From NCBI GenBank assembly GCA_022511225.1, contig JAFLRZ010000006.1, forward strand, positions 38,620-102,619: 64,000 bases of DNA, written 5' to 3'. The DNA comes from Eubacterium sp. (lineage in GTDB: Bacteria; Bacillota; Clostridia; Oscillospirales; Acutalibacteraceae). Positions 1 through 9,215 of this stretch are shown here, piece after piece. The position numbers were made by a program, and so were the translations under genes. Each line of letters starts with the position of its first letter. Positions within the stretch are counted from its first letter, which is position 1. The notes under the pieces were generated by a model. That model was not told the origin of the DNA. It worked only from the letters and a program-made list of their open reading frames with translations, and ran no database searches.

Positions 1-33
1 GACTTAATGATGTAAAAAGGAAATATAATTAGA

Positions 34-1173
34 ATGGATTTACTGGATCTTAGAAAAGAGATAGATAGAATTGACGAGCAGCTTATTCCTCTTCTTATAG
101 AAAGAATGGGGATTTCCGAAAAGGTTGCTCAGTATAAGTTTGATAGGGGACTTCCTGTTCTTAATCCTCAGCGTGAGCAGGAAATTCTTGATAACGTTGG
201 AGAAAAGTGCGGTGAGCACGGTGAGGCTATCAAGACTGTATTTGCCGCTACTATGGATGCCTCAAGAGCTCTTCAGCACAAAATCATCGGCGGCGGCAAG
301 AAGCTTCGTGACGAAATAACCGAATCCCTCGGCGACGGAAAAATCACTGCTGACGGAGAATGTGTTGCCTGTCAGGGAGTAGAAGGTGCATACAGCGGTC
401 TTACGGCTTCAAAGCTGTTTCCCGGCTCTCCTGTAAGGTTTTACAGGCAGTTTGAGGACGTTTTTGAAGCAGTATACAAGGGGCAGGCAAAGTTCGGCAT
501 AATTCCTGTAGAAAACTCTACAGCAGGCTCAGTTCACGAATCGTACGATTTGATTATGAAGTACAGATTTTATGTTGTCGGTGCTTATGACCTTAAGATT
601 GAGCACTGCCTTTGCACAAAGGCTGATACAAAATATGAAAATATAAAAGAAATATATTCTCACCCTCAGGGACTCGCACAGTGTAATAATTTTATAAAAA
701 ACTTTGATTTTACAGGTGTAAACTATACTAACACTGCGGCTGCTGCAAAATACGTTTCCGAGTGTGCAAGAGATGACGTTGCTGCAATTTGCTCTGAGTC
801 AGCAGCAAAAAAATACGGTCTTAAGATTTTAAGACGAAACGTGCAGAATAATAATAGTAACAGAACGAGATTTATAGTTATTTCTAAAAAGCTTATTATC
901 AGCGATGACGCAGATAAGATTTCGCTCATATTTACCTGCGCTCACAAAACAGGTTCACTTTACAGAGTGCTCGGCAGATTTTCTATGGCAGGGCTCAGCC
1001 TTACGAAGCTTGAATCCCGTCCGATTGAAAATGACGAGGAATTTAACTATTACTTTTATGTGGATGTGCTCGGCAATGTCAGGGAGGAATCAACGATTGA
1101 TTTAATCTGTGCATTGTCTGACGAACTGCCGGAATTTGAATTTTTAGGCAATTTTAAAGAGATTAACAGTTAA
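34..1173 (+). CDS. pheA: Bifunctional chorismate mutase / prephenate dehydratase (P-protein)
   Basis: N-terminal chorismate mutase pattern (LRKEIDRIDEQLIPLLIERM), then prephenate dehydratase motifs (GVEGAYSGLTASKLF, IPVENSTAGSVHESYDL) and a C-terminal ACT-like region (ESRPIEN). Confidence 0.93.
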   Translation: MDLLDLRKEIDRIDEQLIPLLIERMGISEKVAQYKFDRGLPVLNPQREQEILDNVGEKCGEHGEAIKTVFAATMDASRALQHKIIGGGKKLRDEITESLGDGKITADGECVACQGVEGAYSGLTASKLFPGSPVRFYRQFEDVFEAVYKGQAKFGIIPVENSTAGSVHESYDLIMKYRFYVVGAYDLKIEHCLCTKADTKYENIKEIYSHPQGLAQCNNFIKNFDFTGVNYTNTAAAAKYVSECARDDVAAICSESAAKKYGLKILRRNVQNNNSNRTRFIVISKKLIISDDADKISLIFTCAHKTGSLYRVLGRFSMAGLSLTKLESRPIENDEEFNYYFYVDVLGNVREESTIDLICALSDELPEFEFLGNFKEINS

Positions 1174-1191
1174 TTTTCGGGAGATGACCTT

Positions 1192-1962
1192 GTGAAACAG
1201 CAAAAACGCCATCAAACAAGATTTATAACTACTATTCTGCTGCTTGTTATGACAGGTGCGCTGGTGTTCTTAAGTATTGTTTTATATAATCACGAAAAGC
1301 TTGAGATACGCTTTGACACACTCATTAACTGGCTTCAGAAAATTGATGATGCTATCGTTGCGCTTGACAGTGATACTGAGATAATTTTGTGCATATTTGC
1401 TCTTTATATAGCAAAGTGCCAGCTTCCGATACCTATGGGATTTTTGTGCGTTATTTCAGGTATCGTATTTCCGTTATGGCAGGCTGTCGTAATAAATATA
1501 ATTTTTAGTTTTTTCTTTTTTATCGTTAAGTACGTTGAGGGCGGATTTATAGGCGGTGGCTGGACAGGAATGATTTTAGGCATCAAACAGCTTCGCTTTC
1601 TCAGGGACTGGATACAGTTTAAGGGAACGGGTAATCCGTACGTGCTTTTCGTATCAAGACTTCTGCCGTCAATTCCACTTGGAATGGTGTCAAAGTATTA
1701 CGGCTCTATGAAATATGATTTGGTTTATTACAGTTGTTTAAGTCTGCTTGGATTTATGCCGAGGTTGTTTATATATACAAAAATCGGCGGTGCAATATTC
1801 AATCCGTTTTCAGTTCAGTTTATAGTACTGCTGATAATTGTCGTTGCTTTTACAGGCATTTCGGCATTTGTGTTTAACGTGTTTTACGGTATAAAGTCAA
1901 AGCAAATGAATCAGACGCTTTTGATTTACTCAGAAAAGGAAAAATATAAAATAGTGCTTTAG
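1192..1962 (+). CDS. VTT/DedA (TVP38/TMEM64-like) family membrane protein, GTG start
   Basis: Several hydrophobic helices; FVSRLLPSIPLGMVSKYYGSMKY resembles the SNARE-associated/VTT domain core. Confidence 0.65.
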   Translation: MKQQKRHQTRFITTILLLVMTGALVFLSIVLYNHEKLEIRFDTLINWLQKIDDAIVALDSDTEIILCIFALYIAKCQLPIPMGFLCVISGIVFPLWQAVVINIIFSFFFFIVKYVEGGFIGGGWTGMILGIKQLRFLRDWIQFKGTGNPYVLFVSRLLPSIPLGMVSKYYGSMKYDLVYYSCLSLLGFMPRLFIYTKIGGAIFNPFSVQFIVLLIIVVAFTGISAFVFNVFYGIKSKQMNQTLLIYSEKEKYKIVL

Positions 1963-2092
1963 TTGGCGGTAGCCGAATAATATGCCTAAAATGCATAATT
2001 ATTCTTGCATACTGCTGTGTTCAAAAATAATTTAACGAAGTATTGGCGGAAAAGATTGAGCCAAAACCATATCCTTTCGACTTCCGCCAACT
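1961..2092 (+). promoter_or_regulatory. Putative structured leader upstream of galK (overlapping inverted repeats)
   Basis: ttggcggaa (2043-2051) pairs with ttccgccaa (2082-2090). The 3' arm can alternatively pair with agttggcgg (1961-1969). The galK SD follows immediately. Confidence 0.35.
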
Positions 2093-2107
2093 TAAAGGAG
2101 AAAAGTT

Positions 2108-3382
2108 ATGAAACCAAGTGAGCTTATCAGTAAAATCGAGACAGGAGAAATGGATGTTGCCCTCAGGTCCGTGTACGTCACAGACGAGGCTGTGAATTCT
2201 CAAAAGCCGCGATACATAAGAATTATTAAAAAGTTTGCTGAGATGTTTGGCGACAGCAGAGATGTAATGGTACTCAGTGCGCCGGGCAGAACCGAAATCT
2301 GCGGAAATCATACCGACCATAATAACGGCAAGGTGCTTGCGGCGTCTATTAATCTTGATGCTATTGCAGTTGCGGCAAAAAGCGACAGCGCAGTTATCAA
2401 CGAGAAGTCAGAGGGTCACGCTATGAATACTGTTGACATATCTGATTTATCTCCCTCTAAAAGCGGCTACGGAAAATCATCGGCTATGATAAAAGGTGTC
2501 ATTGCAAGACTTAACGAGCTCGGTTATTCTACAGGTGGATTTGATGCCTGTACAACGAATGACGTTATGGGCGGTTCAGGCTTGTCCTCTTCTGCTGCGT
2601 TTGAAGTGCTTATAGGAAATATTATTTCTTATCTCTACAACGACGGAAAGATTGATGCCGTTGAGATTGCCAAGGCTTCTCAGTACAGCGAAAATGTATT
2701 CTTCGGCAAGCCGTCAGGACTTCTTGATCAGATGGCTTCATCTGTAGGAAGCTTTGTTACTATCGATTTTGAAAATACTGATACTCCTATTATCAAAAAG
2801 ATTGATTATGATTTTGCACAAAGCGGTTACAACCTTTGTATTGTCGATACTCACGGCAGTCACAGTGATTTGACAGACGATTATGCGGCAGTAAGGGGAG
2901 AGATGGAGTCAGTTGCAAATGCAATGGGACAAAAGGTGCTTCGTGAAATCAAATTTAACGATTTTCTTTCTGAAATTCCCAACCTTACAGGCAAGGTGAA
3001 TGACAGAGCAATCATTCGTGCAATGCACTTCTTCAAGGAAAATGAAAGAGTAGACTCTGCAGTTAAGGCGCTCGAAGAAAATGATTTTGACAGCTTTATA
3101 AGCACAATTGAGGAGTCCGGAAATTCATCCTTTATGTATAATCAAAACGTTTATTCACCGAACAAGCCTTTGGAGCAGAAGCTTTCGCTTGCACTCTGCG
3201 TTGCAGATAATCTTATCAAAACAGGCTACAGAGTTCACGGCGGCGGCTTTGCGGGAACTATTCAGGCATTTGTAAAAAATGAAAAGCTTGACGAGTTCAA
3301 GGCGGTTATGGACGGCATATTCGGCAAGGGTTCGTGCCACGTGCTGATTATAAGACCTGTCGGCGGAACGAGAGTTATGTAA
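2108..3382 (+). CDS. galK: Galactokinase (GHMP kinase family)
   Basis: APGRTEICGNHTDHNNGKV signature; GGSGLSSSAAFE GHMP motif; VHGGGFAGTIQAF C-terminal motif. Confidence 0.93.
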   Translation: MKPSELISKIETGEMDVALRSVYVTDEAVNSQKPRYIRIIKKFAEMFGDSRDVMVLSAPGRTEICGNHTDHNNGKVLAASINLDAIAVAAKSDSAVINEKSEGHAMNTVDISDLSPSKSGYGKSSAMIKGVIARLNELGYSTGGFDACTTNDVMGGSGLSSSAAFEVLIGNIISYLYNDGKIDAVEIAKASQYSENVFFGKPSGLLDQMASSVGSFVTIDFENTDTPIIKKIDYDFAQSGYNLCIVDTHGSHSDLTDDYAAVRGEMESVANAMGQKVLREIKFNDFLSEIPNLTGKVNDRAIIRAMHFFKENERVDSAVKALEENDFDSFISTIEESGNSSFMYNQNVYSPNKPLEQKLSLALCVADNLIKTGYRVHGGGFAGTIQAFVKNEKLDEFKAVMDGIFGKGSCHVLIIRPVGGTRVM

Positions 3383-3405
3383 AGTGAGAAGAGTTTAATA
3401 TTATA

Positions 3406-4383
3406 ATGAAAAGAGGGAGTAGTTTGAAGTACGTATTTATAGTCAATCCGATAGCAGGAAATGATGATAAAAGCAAAATTTTTTCAAGGATAAAGTCAAC
3501 ATTTCGTCAGCTTGATGATGAAATGATTATAGAGGAAACACACCAACACGGTGAAGCCAAGGATATTGCAAAAAGATATGCCGATAAGTTCGGCAGTGAC
3601 TGCGTAATCGTTTCCTGCGGCGGCGACGGCACCGTTCACGAAATTGCAAACGGCATTGCGGGAACTGATGCACCGTTAATGGTTTTACCTCTTGGCACGG
3701 GCAATGACTTTGCAAAAAAGGTTTACGGCACGAAGAAAATTAACGTAGAAAACGTCATCAAAGCCTTCGGATTTTATAATGGCAGGATTAAGTACGATAT
3801 TAAGCCGATTGACCTTATTGATTATAATGGCGAAAAGTGTATTAACGTAATGAGCTTCGGTGTTGATACTCTTGTTGAAATTATGGGCAAAAAGATTGCA
3901 AATAAGTTCCCGTTTATAGGTCATCAGGCTTATAATATCGGAATTATACCTGTTTTGATGAAGCCTCTTCACTATAAATTAAGCTACGATATAACCTGCT
4001 TTGACAAGGAAACAAATGAAGAATATCAGATGAAGTGTGATGACAAGGACTACGCTCTTCTTGCAATCTGTAACGCAAGCTATTACGGTGGCGGCTTCTG
4101 CCCTGCACCAAATTCGATTCTTGACGACGGACTGCTTGATTTCACTATGATTGACGGCTTGTCGCTTGCTGAAGCAGTACCGCTTATTCTTAAATATTCC
4201 GAGGGCACGTTGACAGAGGAAACGAGCAAGCGCGTTCATCAGGGCTATATCAAGTCGGGAAGAATATGGATGTCAGACGGAAGCAACCTTCTCGGTAATT
4301 GCGACGGCGAGGACTTTTATTATAACGAAGTTAATTTCAAGGTCGAGCAAAAGGCACTAAAAATTTGTATGATTAAGGATTAA
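3406..4383 (+). CDS. Diacylglycerol kinase-like / YegS-BmrU family lipid kinase
   Basis: FIVNPIAGN start, CGGDGTVHEIANGI and PLGTGNDFAK motifs. Confidence 0.9.
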   Translation: MKRGSSLKYVFIVNPIAGNDDKSKIFSRIKSTFRQLDDEMIIEETHQHGEAKDIAKRYADKFGSDCVIVSCGGDGTVHEIANGIAGTDAPLMVLPLGTGNDFAKKVYGTKKINVENVIKAFGFYNGRIKYDIKPIDLIDYNGEKCINVMSFGVDTLVEIMGKKIANKFPFIGHQAYNIGIIPVLMKPLHYKLSYDITCFDKETNEEYQMKCDDKDYALLAICNASYYGGGFCPAPNSILDDGLLDFTMIDGLSLAEAVPLILKYSEGTLTEETSKRVHQGYIKSGRIWMSDGSNLLGNCDGEDFYYNEVNFKVEQKALKICMIKD

Positions 4384-4519
4384 TACATATACTATAAGTA
4401 TATATCAGGCAATTTCATAACAAGAAAAAGTAGACAAGTCTTTATAAAAGTATACCTATTGTAAAACAGAAAATCGTCAGTTTTTTCAGTATATTTGATA
4501 TTTAATTAACATTTCAATT

Positions 4520-4569
4520 ACTCCTTCATAGAATGTAGTGAAGTTTACTTCAATACTTGATGAAGGAGT
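4520..4569 (+). promoter_or_regulatory. Leader hairpin predicted to sequester the SD of the 4576 CDS
   Basis: Perfect 10-bp inverted repeat actccttcat (4520-4529) / atgaaggagt (4560-4569), with an inner tgaagt/acttca repeat. The 3' arm contains the aaggag SD. Confidence 0.5.
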
Positions 4570-4575
4570 TTTGTT

Positions 4576-5394
4576 ATGCCTGAAAATTCAATTTTAGAAA
4601 CAGGTGAGAGACGAGTAAATGAAGCTGTCTGCATAGATACAAAACGTATTCTTGACAGCTGTGTAAGTAAGGATTGTTTAGAGGATTTAAGAGTTACATT
4701 TTTTTCTCGCAGCCAGCGTCTTATTGATGAGGCAGTAACGATTAAGACGAGAGACTGCACAATTGAAGAGGTAAGCATTGATGTTGAGGAAGTGCCGTTT
4801 AACAGGGGCTTTTACAGTATTGACATAACCTTCTATTTCAAGCTGAGATTTGACACCTATGCAGCACCTTGCACTACTCCGCAGGTAGCAATCGGATATG
4901 CACAGTTTAACAAAAAGTGCATTCTTTACGGCGGAGACGGCGACGTAAAGGTGTTCGTATCAAATCAGAACAGCGAGGCACTTGATTGCCCTGTATCACC
5001 TCAGTATACAAATCCTGTGGCAAAGGTTCAGGCTGTTGATCCGGTTATTCTTTCAACAGATATAATTGATGCTTGCAAGTGTAACGTTAATTGCTGTATG
5101 TCTTTCCCTCAGTCAATTCTTACTGCTGCTGAGGATACAATATCGGCTAATACATCAAACACAGCAGTGCTTGTTACCCTTGGTTTGTTCTCAATCGTTC
5201 AGCTTGAGAGGGATTCACAGCTTCTTATCCCTGCATACGATTATTGCATACCTGAAAGAGAATGCAACTGCAACACAACAAGTCCTTGCGAAACCTTCCA
5301 GTCAATTGAATTCCCGATTGATGAATTTTTCCCGATTGACAGGGAGGGGGGCTCTACCTGCCCGAACTGCTGCTCAAACAATAACGAAAGCTGA
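4576..5394 (+). CDS. Conserved hypothetical protein with Cys-rich C-terminus (spore-coat-like character possible)
   Basis: Intact 272-aa ORF with SD gaaggag; Cys-rich segments CKCNVNCC, ECNCNTTSPC and CPNCC. Confidence 0.75.
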   Translation: MPENSILETGERRVNEAVCIDTKRILDSCVSKDCLEDLRVTFFSRSQRLIDEAVTIKTRDCTIEEVSIDVEEVPFNRGFYSIDITFYFKLRFDTYAAPCTTPQVAIGYAQFNKKCILYGGDGDVKVFVSNQNSEALDCPVSPQYTNPVAKVQAVDPVILSTDIIDACKCNVNCCMSFPQSILTAAEDTISANTSNTAVLVTLGLFSIVQLERDSQLLIPAYDYCIPERECNCNTTSPCETFQSIEFPIDEFFPIDREGGSTCPNCCSNNNES

Positions 5395-5506
5395 TTTAAT
5401 ATTTTACGGGTCTCTTCTACAAGCAAACCGTAACGTCCTTGTTTCGATGTAGGGGAGGCAATCTGCCTACCGTTTTTTATCCAATGAGCAATGCTTTCTA
5501 AAGAAA

Positions 5507-5540
5507 AAGCACTATCTCAGTCAAGCTGAAATAGTGCTTT
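5507..5540. terminator. Bidirectional intrinsic terminator between convergent genes
   Basis: aaagcactatctcag / ctgaaatagtgcttt hairpin with T-rich flank. Confidence 0.75.
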
Positions 5541-5546
5541 ACTTTT

Positions 5547-7067
5547 TTATTTCCCAAACACAGGATACATTCTGCGGTAAAGGGAATTTATTTTTTTGAA
5601 ATATTCTTTGTCAATATTTCTTATCGTATCTGCGGTTGTTCTGAAAAGCCAGTTCTTTTCGGGCACACCGGGTACGTTCATTCTTGCATCACTGCCGAAG
5701 CCGCACATATCCTGAAATGCCACAACTGCAACGTTTGAAGCGCTTTTCCATACTGCTTCAATCACCCTTCTGCAGGACTGACTGTAGAATCCGCCTTCAC
5801 CCCAGTTATCACCGCTGAAGCCGATGTAATCAAGGGCAAATCTGCGTTCTTCCTCGCTCGCCTCCCACAGCCAGCCGAGAATCGTGTTGTTATCGTGAGT
5901 GCCTACGTAATTTATACTGTTTTGCGTAGCATTATGAGGCATATGAGAGGAGTCGGAATTAGGGTCAAAGCCGAACTGGACAACCTTCATACCGGGGAGC
6001 TTCGTGTCCTCCAAAAGCTTTACAACGTCCTCACCGAATACTCCTAAATCCTCGGCAATAATAGGTGCATCAGGATATTTCTCAAACACTTTGCTAAAGA
6101 AGTCCATCCTCGGTCCGTCAACCCATTCACCGATCTTTGCAGTTTCTGATTCGGCGGGGACTGCCCAGTAGGAAGCAAATGCCCTGAAGTGGTCAATTCT
6201 TACGGTGTCATACGTTTTCAGTGCGTGACCTAAGCGTGAAAGCCACCAACTGTAGCCGTCCTTTTTCATAGCCTTCCAGTCATAAATCGGATTACCCCAA
6301 AGCTGACCGTCCTCGCTGAAATAGTCTGGCGGAACACCTGCAACCTTTTCGACCTTAAGAGTCTTTTCATCAATGAGAAACATAGGCAGATTTGACCATA
6401 CGTCAGCACTGTCCATAGCTACGTAAATAGGCATATCTCCTATAACTGCTATGCCCTTGCCGTTTGCATATTCCTTAAGCTCATTCCACTGCTTGTAGAA
6501 AATAAACTGAACGAATTTCCAAAATGCGGCAGCCTCTTCGTACGAATAAATATCCTTAATGCACTGAAAATAATGTGCGTGCTTATCCTCCCACTGCCAC
6601 CATGGCTTCATATCTTCCTGTTCTTTGACAGCCATAAACACACTGTAATCCGTCAGCCATGGATTTGCTATTTCAAAATCCTTAATCTGTTTTGCGAGAG
6701 CGTCATCAATTCTCAAAAATGCTTTTTTAAGAAGCTCTAATCGCTTTTGTGACGCAAACTTGTAATCGGCAGTATAGGGCGAGCCATTGTAGATGTTGTC
6801 CGCTACCTCCTGCTCGGTTGCAAGTCCCATTTCCTTAAGACCCTTTGGATCGATAAAAAGATAATTTCCTGCAAAGGCAGAGGGTGAGCAGTACGGCGAA
6901 TTGGCATCATCAAGTGGGTTGAACGGAAGCACCTGCCAATAGGTAAAGCCCATATCTGCAATTGTATCAATAAATTCTTTAACATTGCTGTCAAAAACTC
7001 CGATGCCGTAATCACTCGGCATTGAGCTTATATGAAGAAGAACACCTGCTCCTCTTTTCTTAAGCAT
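5547..7067 (-). CDS. malQ: 4-alpha-glucanotransferase (GH77)
   Basis: RGAGVLLHISSMPSDYGIG, LPFNPLDDANSPYCSPSAFAGN, VRIDHFRAF, IIAEDLG and GTHDNNTILGW motifs. Confidence 0.95.
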   Translation of the reverse strand: MLKKRGAGVLLHISSMPSDYGIGVFDSNVKEFIDTIADMGFTYWQVLPFNPLDDANSPYCSPSAFAGNYLFIDPKGLKEMGLATEQEVADNIYNGSPYTADYKFASQKRLELLKKAFLRIDDALAKQIKDFEIANPWLTDYSVFMAVKEQEDMKPWWQWEDKHAHYFQCIKDIYSYEEAAAFWKFVQFIFYKQWNELKEYANGKGIAVIGDMPIYVAMDSADVWSNLPMFLIDEKTLKVEKVAGVPPDYFSEDGQLWGNPIYDWKAMKKDGYSWWLSRLGHALKTYDTVRIDHFRAFASYWAVPAESETAKIGEWVDGPRMDFFSKVFEKYPDAPIIAEDLGVFGEDVVKLLEDTKLPGMKVVQFGFDPNSDSSHMPHNATQNSINYVGTHDNNTILGWLWEASEEERRFALDYIGFSGDNWGEGGFYSQSCRRVIEAVWKSASNVAVVAFQDMCGFGSDARMNVPGVPEKNWLFRTTADTIRNIDKEYFKKINSLYRRMYPVFGK

Positions 7068-7274
7068 AAAACCACCTGCAATTTTGTATATAATGACAGT
7101 ATTTTATCACTGTTTGCATTAAAAATCAATCACTCTTGTGTAATATGTTTATTTTACCAAACTAATTTACTTTTATTTTATATATATTTATTTATATTTA
7201 TATATTGATTATATAATATGGGTCTGTTATAATAAGCTATGTATAATGCATTACTATGCCAAGAGGTAAATTAA

Positions 7275-8717
7275 GTGAGTAAAGATACAAAAAAAACAGC
7301 CGTTATAAGCAGTGAGGAACTTCAGAGACAGGAGCAGTTTTCGCAGAAGGTCAGTTCAGCCGTTTCGGCAAGATACAGCAGTAAACCGCTTGCCTGCGTA
7401 ATAACCTACGGCTGTCAGCAGAATGTTGCCGACAGCGAAAAAATCAAGGGTATGCTCGAGCTTATGGGATATGATTTTACATCTGACAGGCTTGAGGCTC
7501 AGCTCATAATTTTTAACACCTGTGCTGTTCGTGAGCACGCTGAGGACAGAGTTTTCGGAAACGTCGGCTCACTTAAAAGCTACAAGAGAGAGCACCCCGA
7601 CACTATAATCGCTCTTTGCGGTTGTATGATGCAGCAAAAGCATATAGCAGATAAAATTAAGAAATCGTACCCGTTTGTTGACCTCGTATTCGGCACCCAC
7701 GTGATTCATCAGCTTCCCGAGCTTCTTTACAGAGCGATGACAGGACGAAGAAGAGTGTTCGAAATTCCCGATATGGACGGAGCAATAGCTGAGGGTATTC
7801 CGGTTAAAAGGGATAATGATGCAAAGGCATGGCTCCCGATTATGTACGGCTGTAACAATTTCTGCACATACTGCATAGTGCCGTATGTTCGCGGAAGAGA
7901 GCGAAGCCGTGAAAAGGCGGATATCATTAAAGAATTCAAAGAGCTTGTTAATCAGGGGTATAAGGAAATTACTCTTCTTGGGCAGAACGTAAATTCCTAC
8001 GGCAAGGACCTTACCCCGAACGTCAGCTTTGCAAGTCTGCTTCGCGAGCTTAACGATATTGACGGCGATTTCAGAATCCGTTTTATGACGAGTCACCCTA
8101 AGGACTGCACGTTTGAGCTTATTGAAGTTATGGCTCAGTGCGAAAAGGTTGCACAGCATCTTCATCTTCCGTTTCAAAGCGGCAGCGACAGAGTGCTTAA
8201 AGCGATGAACAGACATTATACAAGAGGGCAGTACCTTAAGCTGATTAATTACGCAAAGGAGCTTATGGGGGACGAGCTTTCAATTACGAGTGACATTATC
8301 GTAGGCTTCCCGGGTGAAACGTATGAGGACTTTAAAGAAACACTAAGCCTTGTTGAAGAGGTAAAGGCAACGTCGCTTTTCACCTTTATCTATTCACCGC
8401 GAAAGGGTACGCCTGCGGCTGAAATGCCTGATCCTATTTCTGCTGAGGAAAAGTCAAAATGGTTTAAGGAGCTTACGGATTTGCAGGAGCAAATCAGCGC
8501 ATCTCAGATGGCACTTCATAAAGGCAAGGTGTTCAAATGCTACGTCTATGGCAAGGGCAAGCTTGGAGATAATTACGTTGCCGCACGAAATGACGGCAAT
8601 TTAATTATAGAATTTGAAGGTGACGAAAGCCTTATCGGCACTTTTCAAAAAGTAAAAGTAATCGAACCTCTTACGTTTGTTATGAGGGGAGAAATGTTAA
8701 AGGAGAAAGAAATATGA
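7275..8717 (+). CDS. miaB: tRNA-2-methylthio-N6-dimethylallyladenosine synthase MiaB (GTG start)
   Basis: N-terminal MTTase domain (TYGCQQNVADSE), radical SAM CNNFCTYCIVPYVRGRERSR, C-terminal TRAM-like region. Confidence 0.95.
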   Translation: MSKDTKKTAVISSEELQRQEQFSQKVSSAVSARYSSKPLACVITYGCQQNVADSEKIKGMLELMGYDFTSDRLEAQLIIFNTCAVREHAEDRVFGNVGSLKSYKREHPDTIIALCGCMMQQKHIADKIKKSYPFVDLVFGTHVIHQLPELLYRAMTGRRRVFEIPDMDGAIAEGIPVKRDNDAKAWLPIMYGCNNFCTYCIVPYVRGRERSREKADIIKEFKELVNQGYKEITLLGQNVNSYGKDLTPNVSFASLLRELNDIDGDFRIRFMTSHPKDCTFELIEVMAQCEKVAQHLHLPFQSGSDRVLKAMNRHYTRGQYLKLINYAKELMGDELSITSDIIVGFPGETYEDFKETLSLVEEVKATSLFTFIYSPRKGTPAAEMPDPISAEEKSKWFKELTDLQEQISASQMALHKGKVFKCYVYGKGKLGDNYVAARNDGNLIIEFEGDESLIGTFQKVKVIEPLTFVMRGEMLKEKEI

Positions 8718-9124
8718 GTATTGAATCAGCACTCAGAGAGTTAGGCAAGGAAATTCAGAAGGATGAGCGCTTTACAGCTCTTCAGGCAGCAGCTGCTGCA
8801 AACGACGCTGACGAAAAGCTTCAGCAGCAGATGCAGGAACTTCAGCTTATCTCACTTAAGTATCAGCAGGAGGCTGAAAAGGGTGAGGAGGCTTCACAGG
8901 AAAGAATTGCTGAGCTTCAACAGGATTACCAGAAGCTTTATTCCGAAATTATGGAAGGCGAGAATATGCAGAATTATTCTGCAGCTGCAACTAAGATGGA
9001 AGAGCTTGCAAAGTATATCAGCGGTATGATCGGTCTTTTCTTCGACGGTCAGGATGCTGAAACCTGCGAGCTTCCTGCACAGGACTGCACACACGACTGC
9101 TGCACCTGCGGAGGCTGCCACTAA
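8714..9124 (+). CDS. YlbF/YmcA (RicF/RicA) family protein with Cys/His-rich C-terminal tail
   Basis: Helical Q/E-rich YlbF-like body; tail ETCELPAQDCTHDCCTCGGCH; 4-bp ATGA overlap with miaB. Confidence 0.75.
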   Translation: MSIESALRELGKEIQKDERFTALQAAAAANDADEKLQQQMQELQLISLKYQQEAEKGEEASQERIAELQQDYQKLYSEIMEGENMQNYSAAATKMEELAKYISGMIGLFFDGQDAETCELPAQDCTHDCCTCGGCH

Positions 9125-9215
9125 TCAGCCATTATAAACCTGTAGGGGCGGGAGTGCATACACCTTGCCCCTGCATAAAGGCAAGACTATCAGAGGGACA
9201 AAAGAGGAGGAGCAT

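Noticed and set aside
7569-8216. 215-aa ORF antisense to miaB
   Set aside because: Lies wholly inside a strongly supported miaB CDS, has no SD or family motifs; typical mirror ORF.
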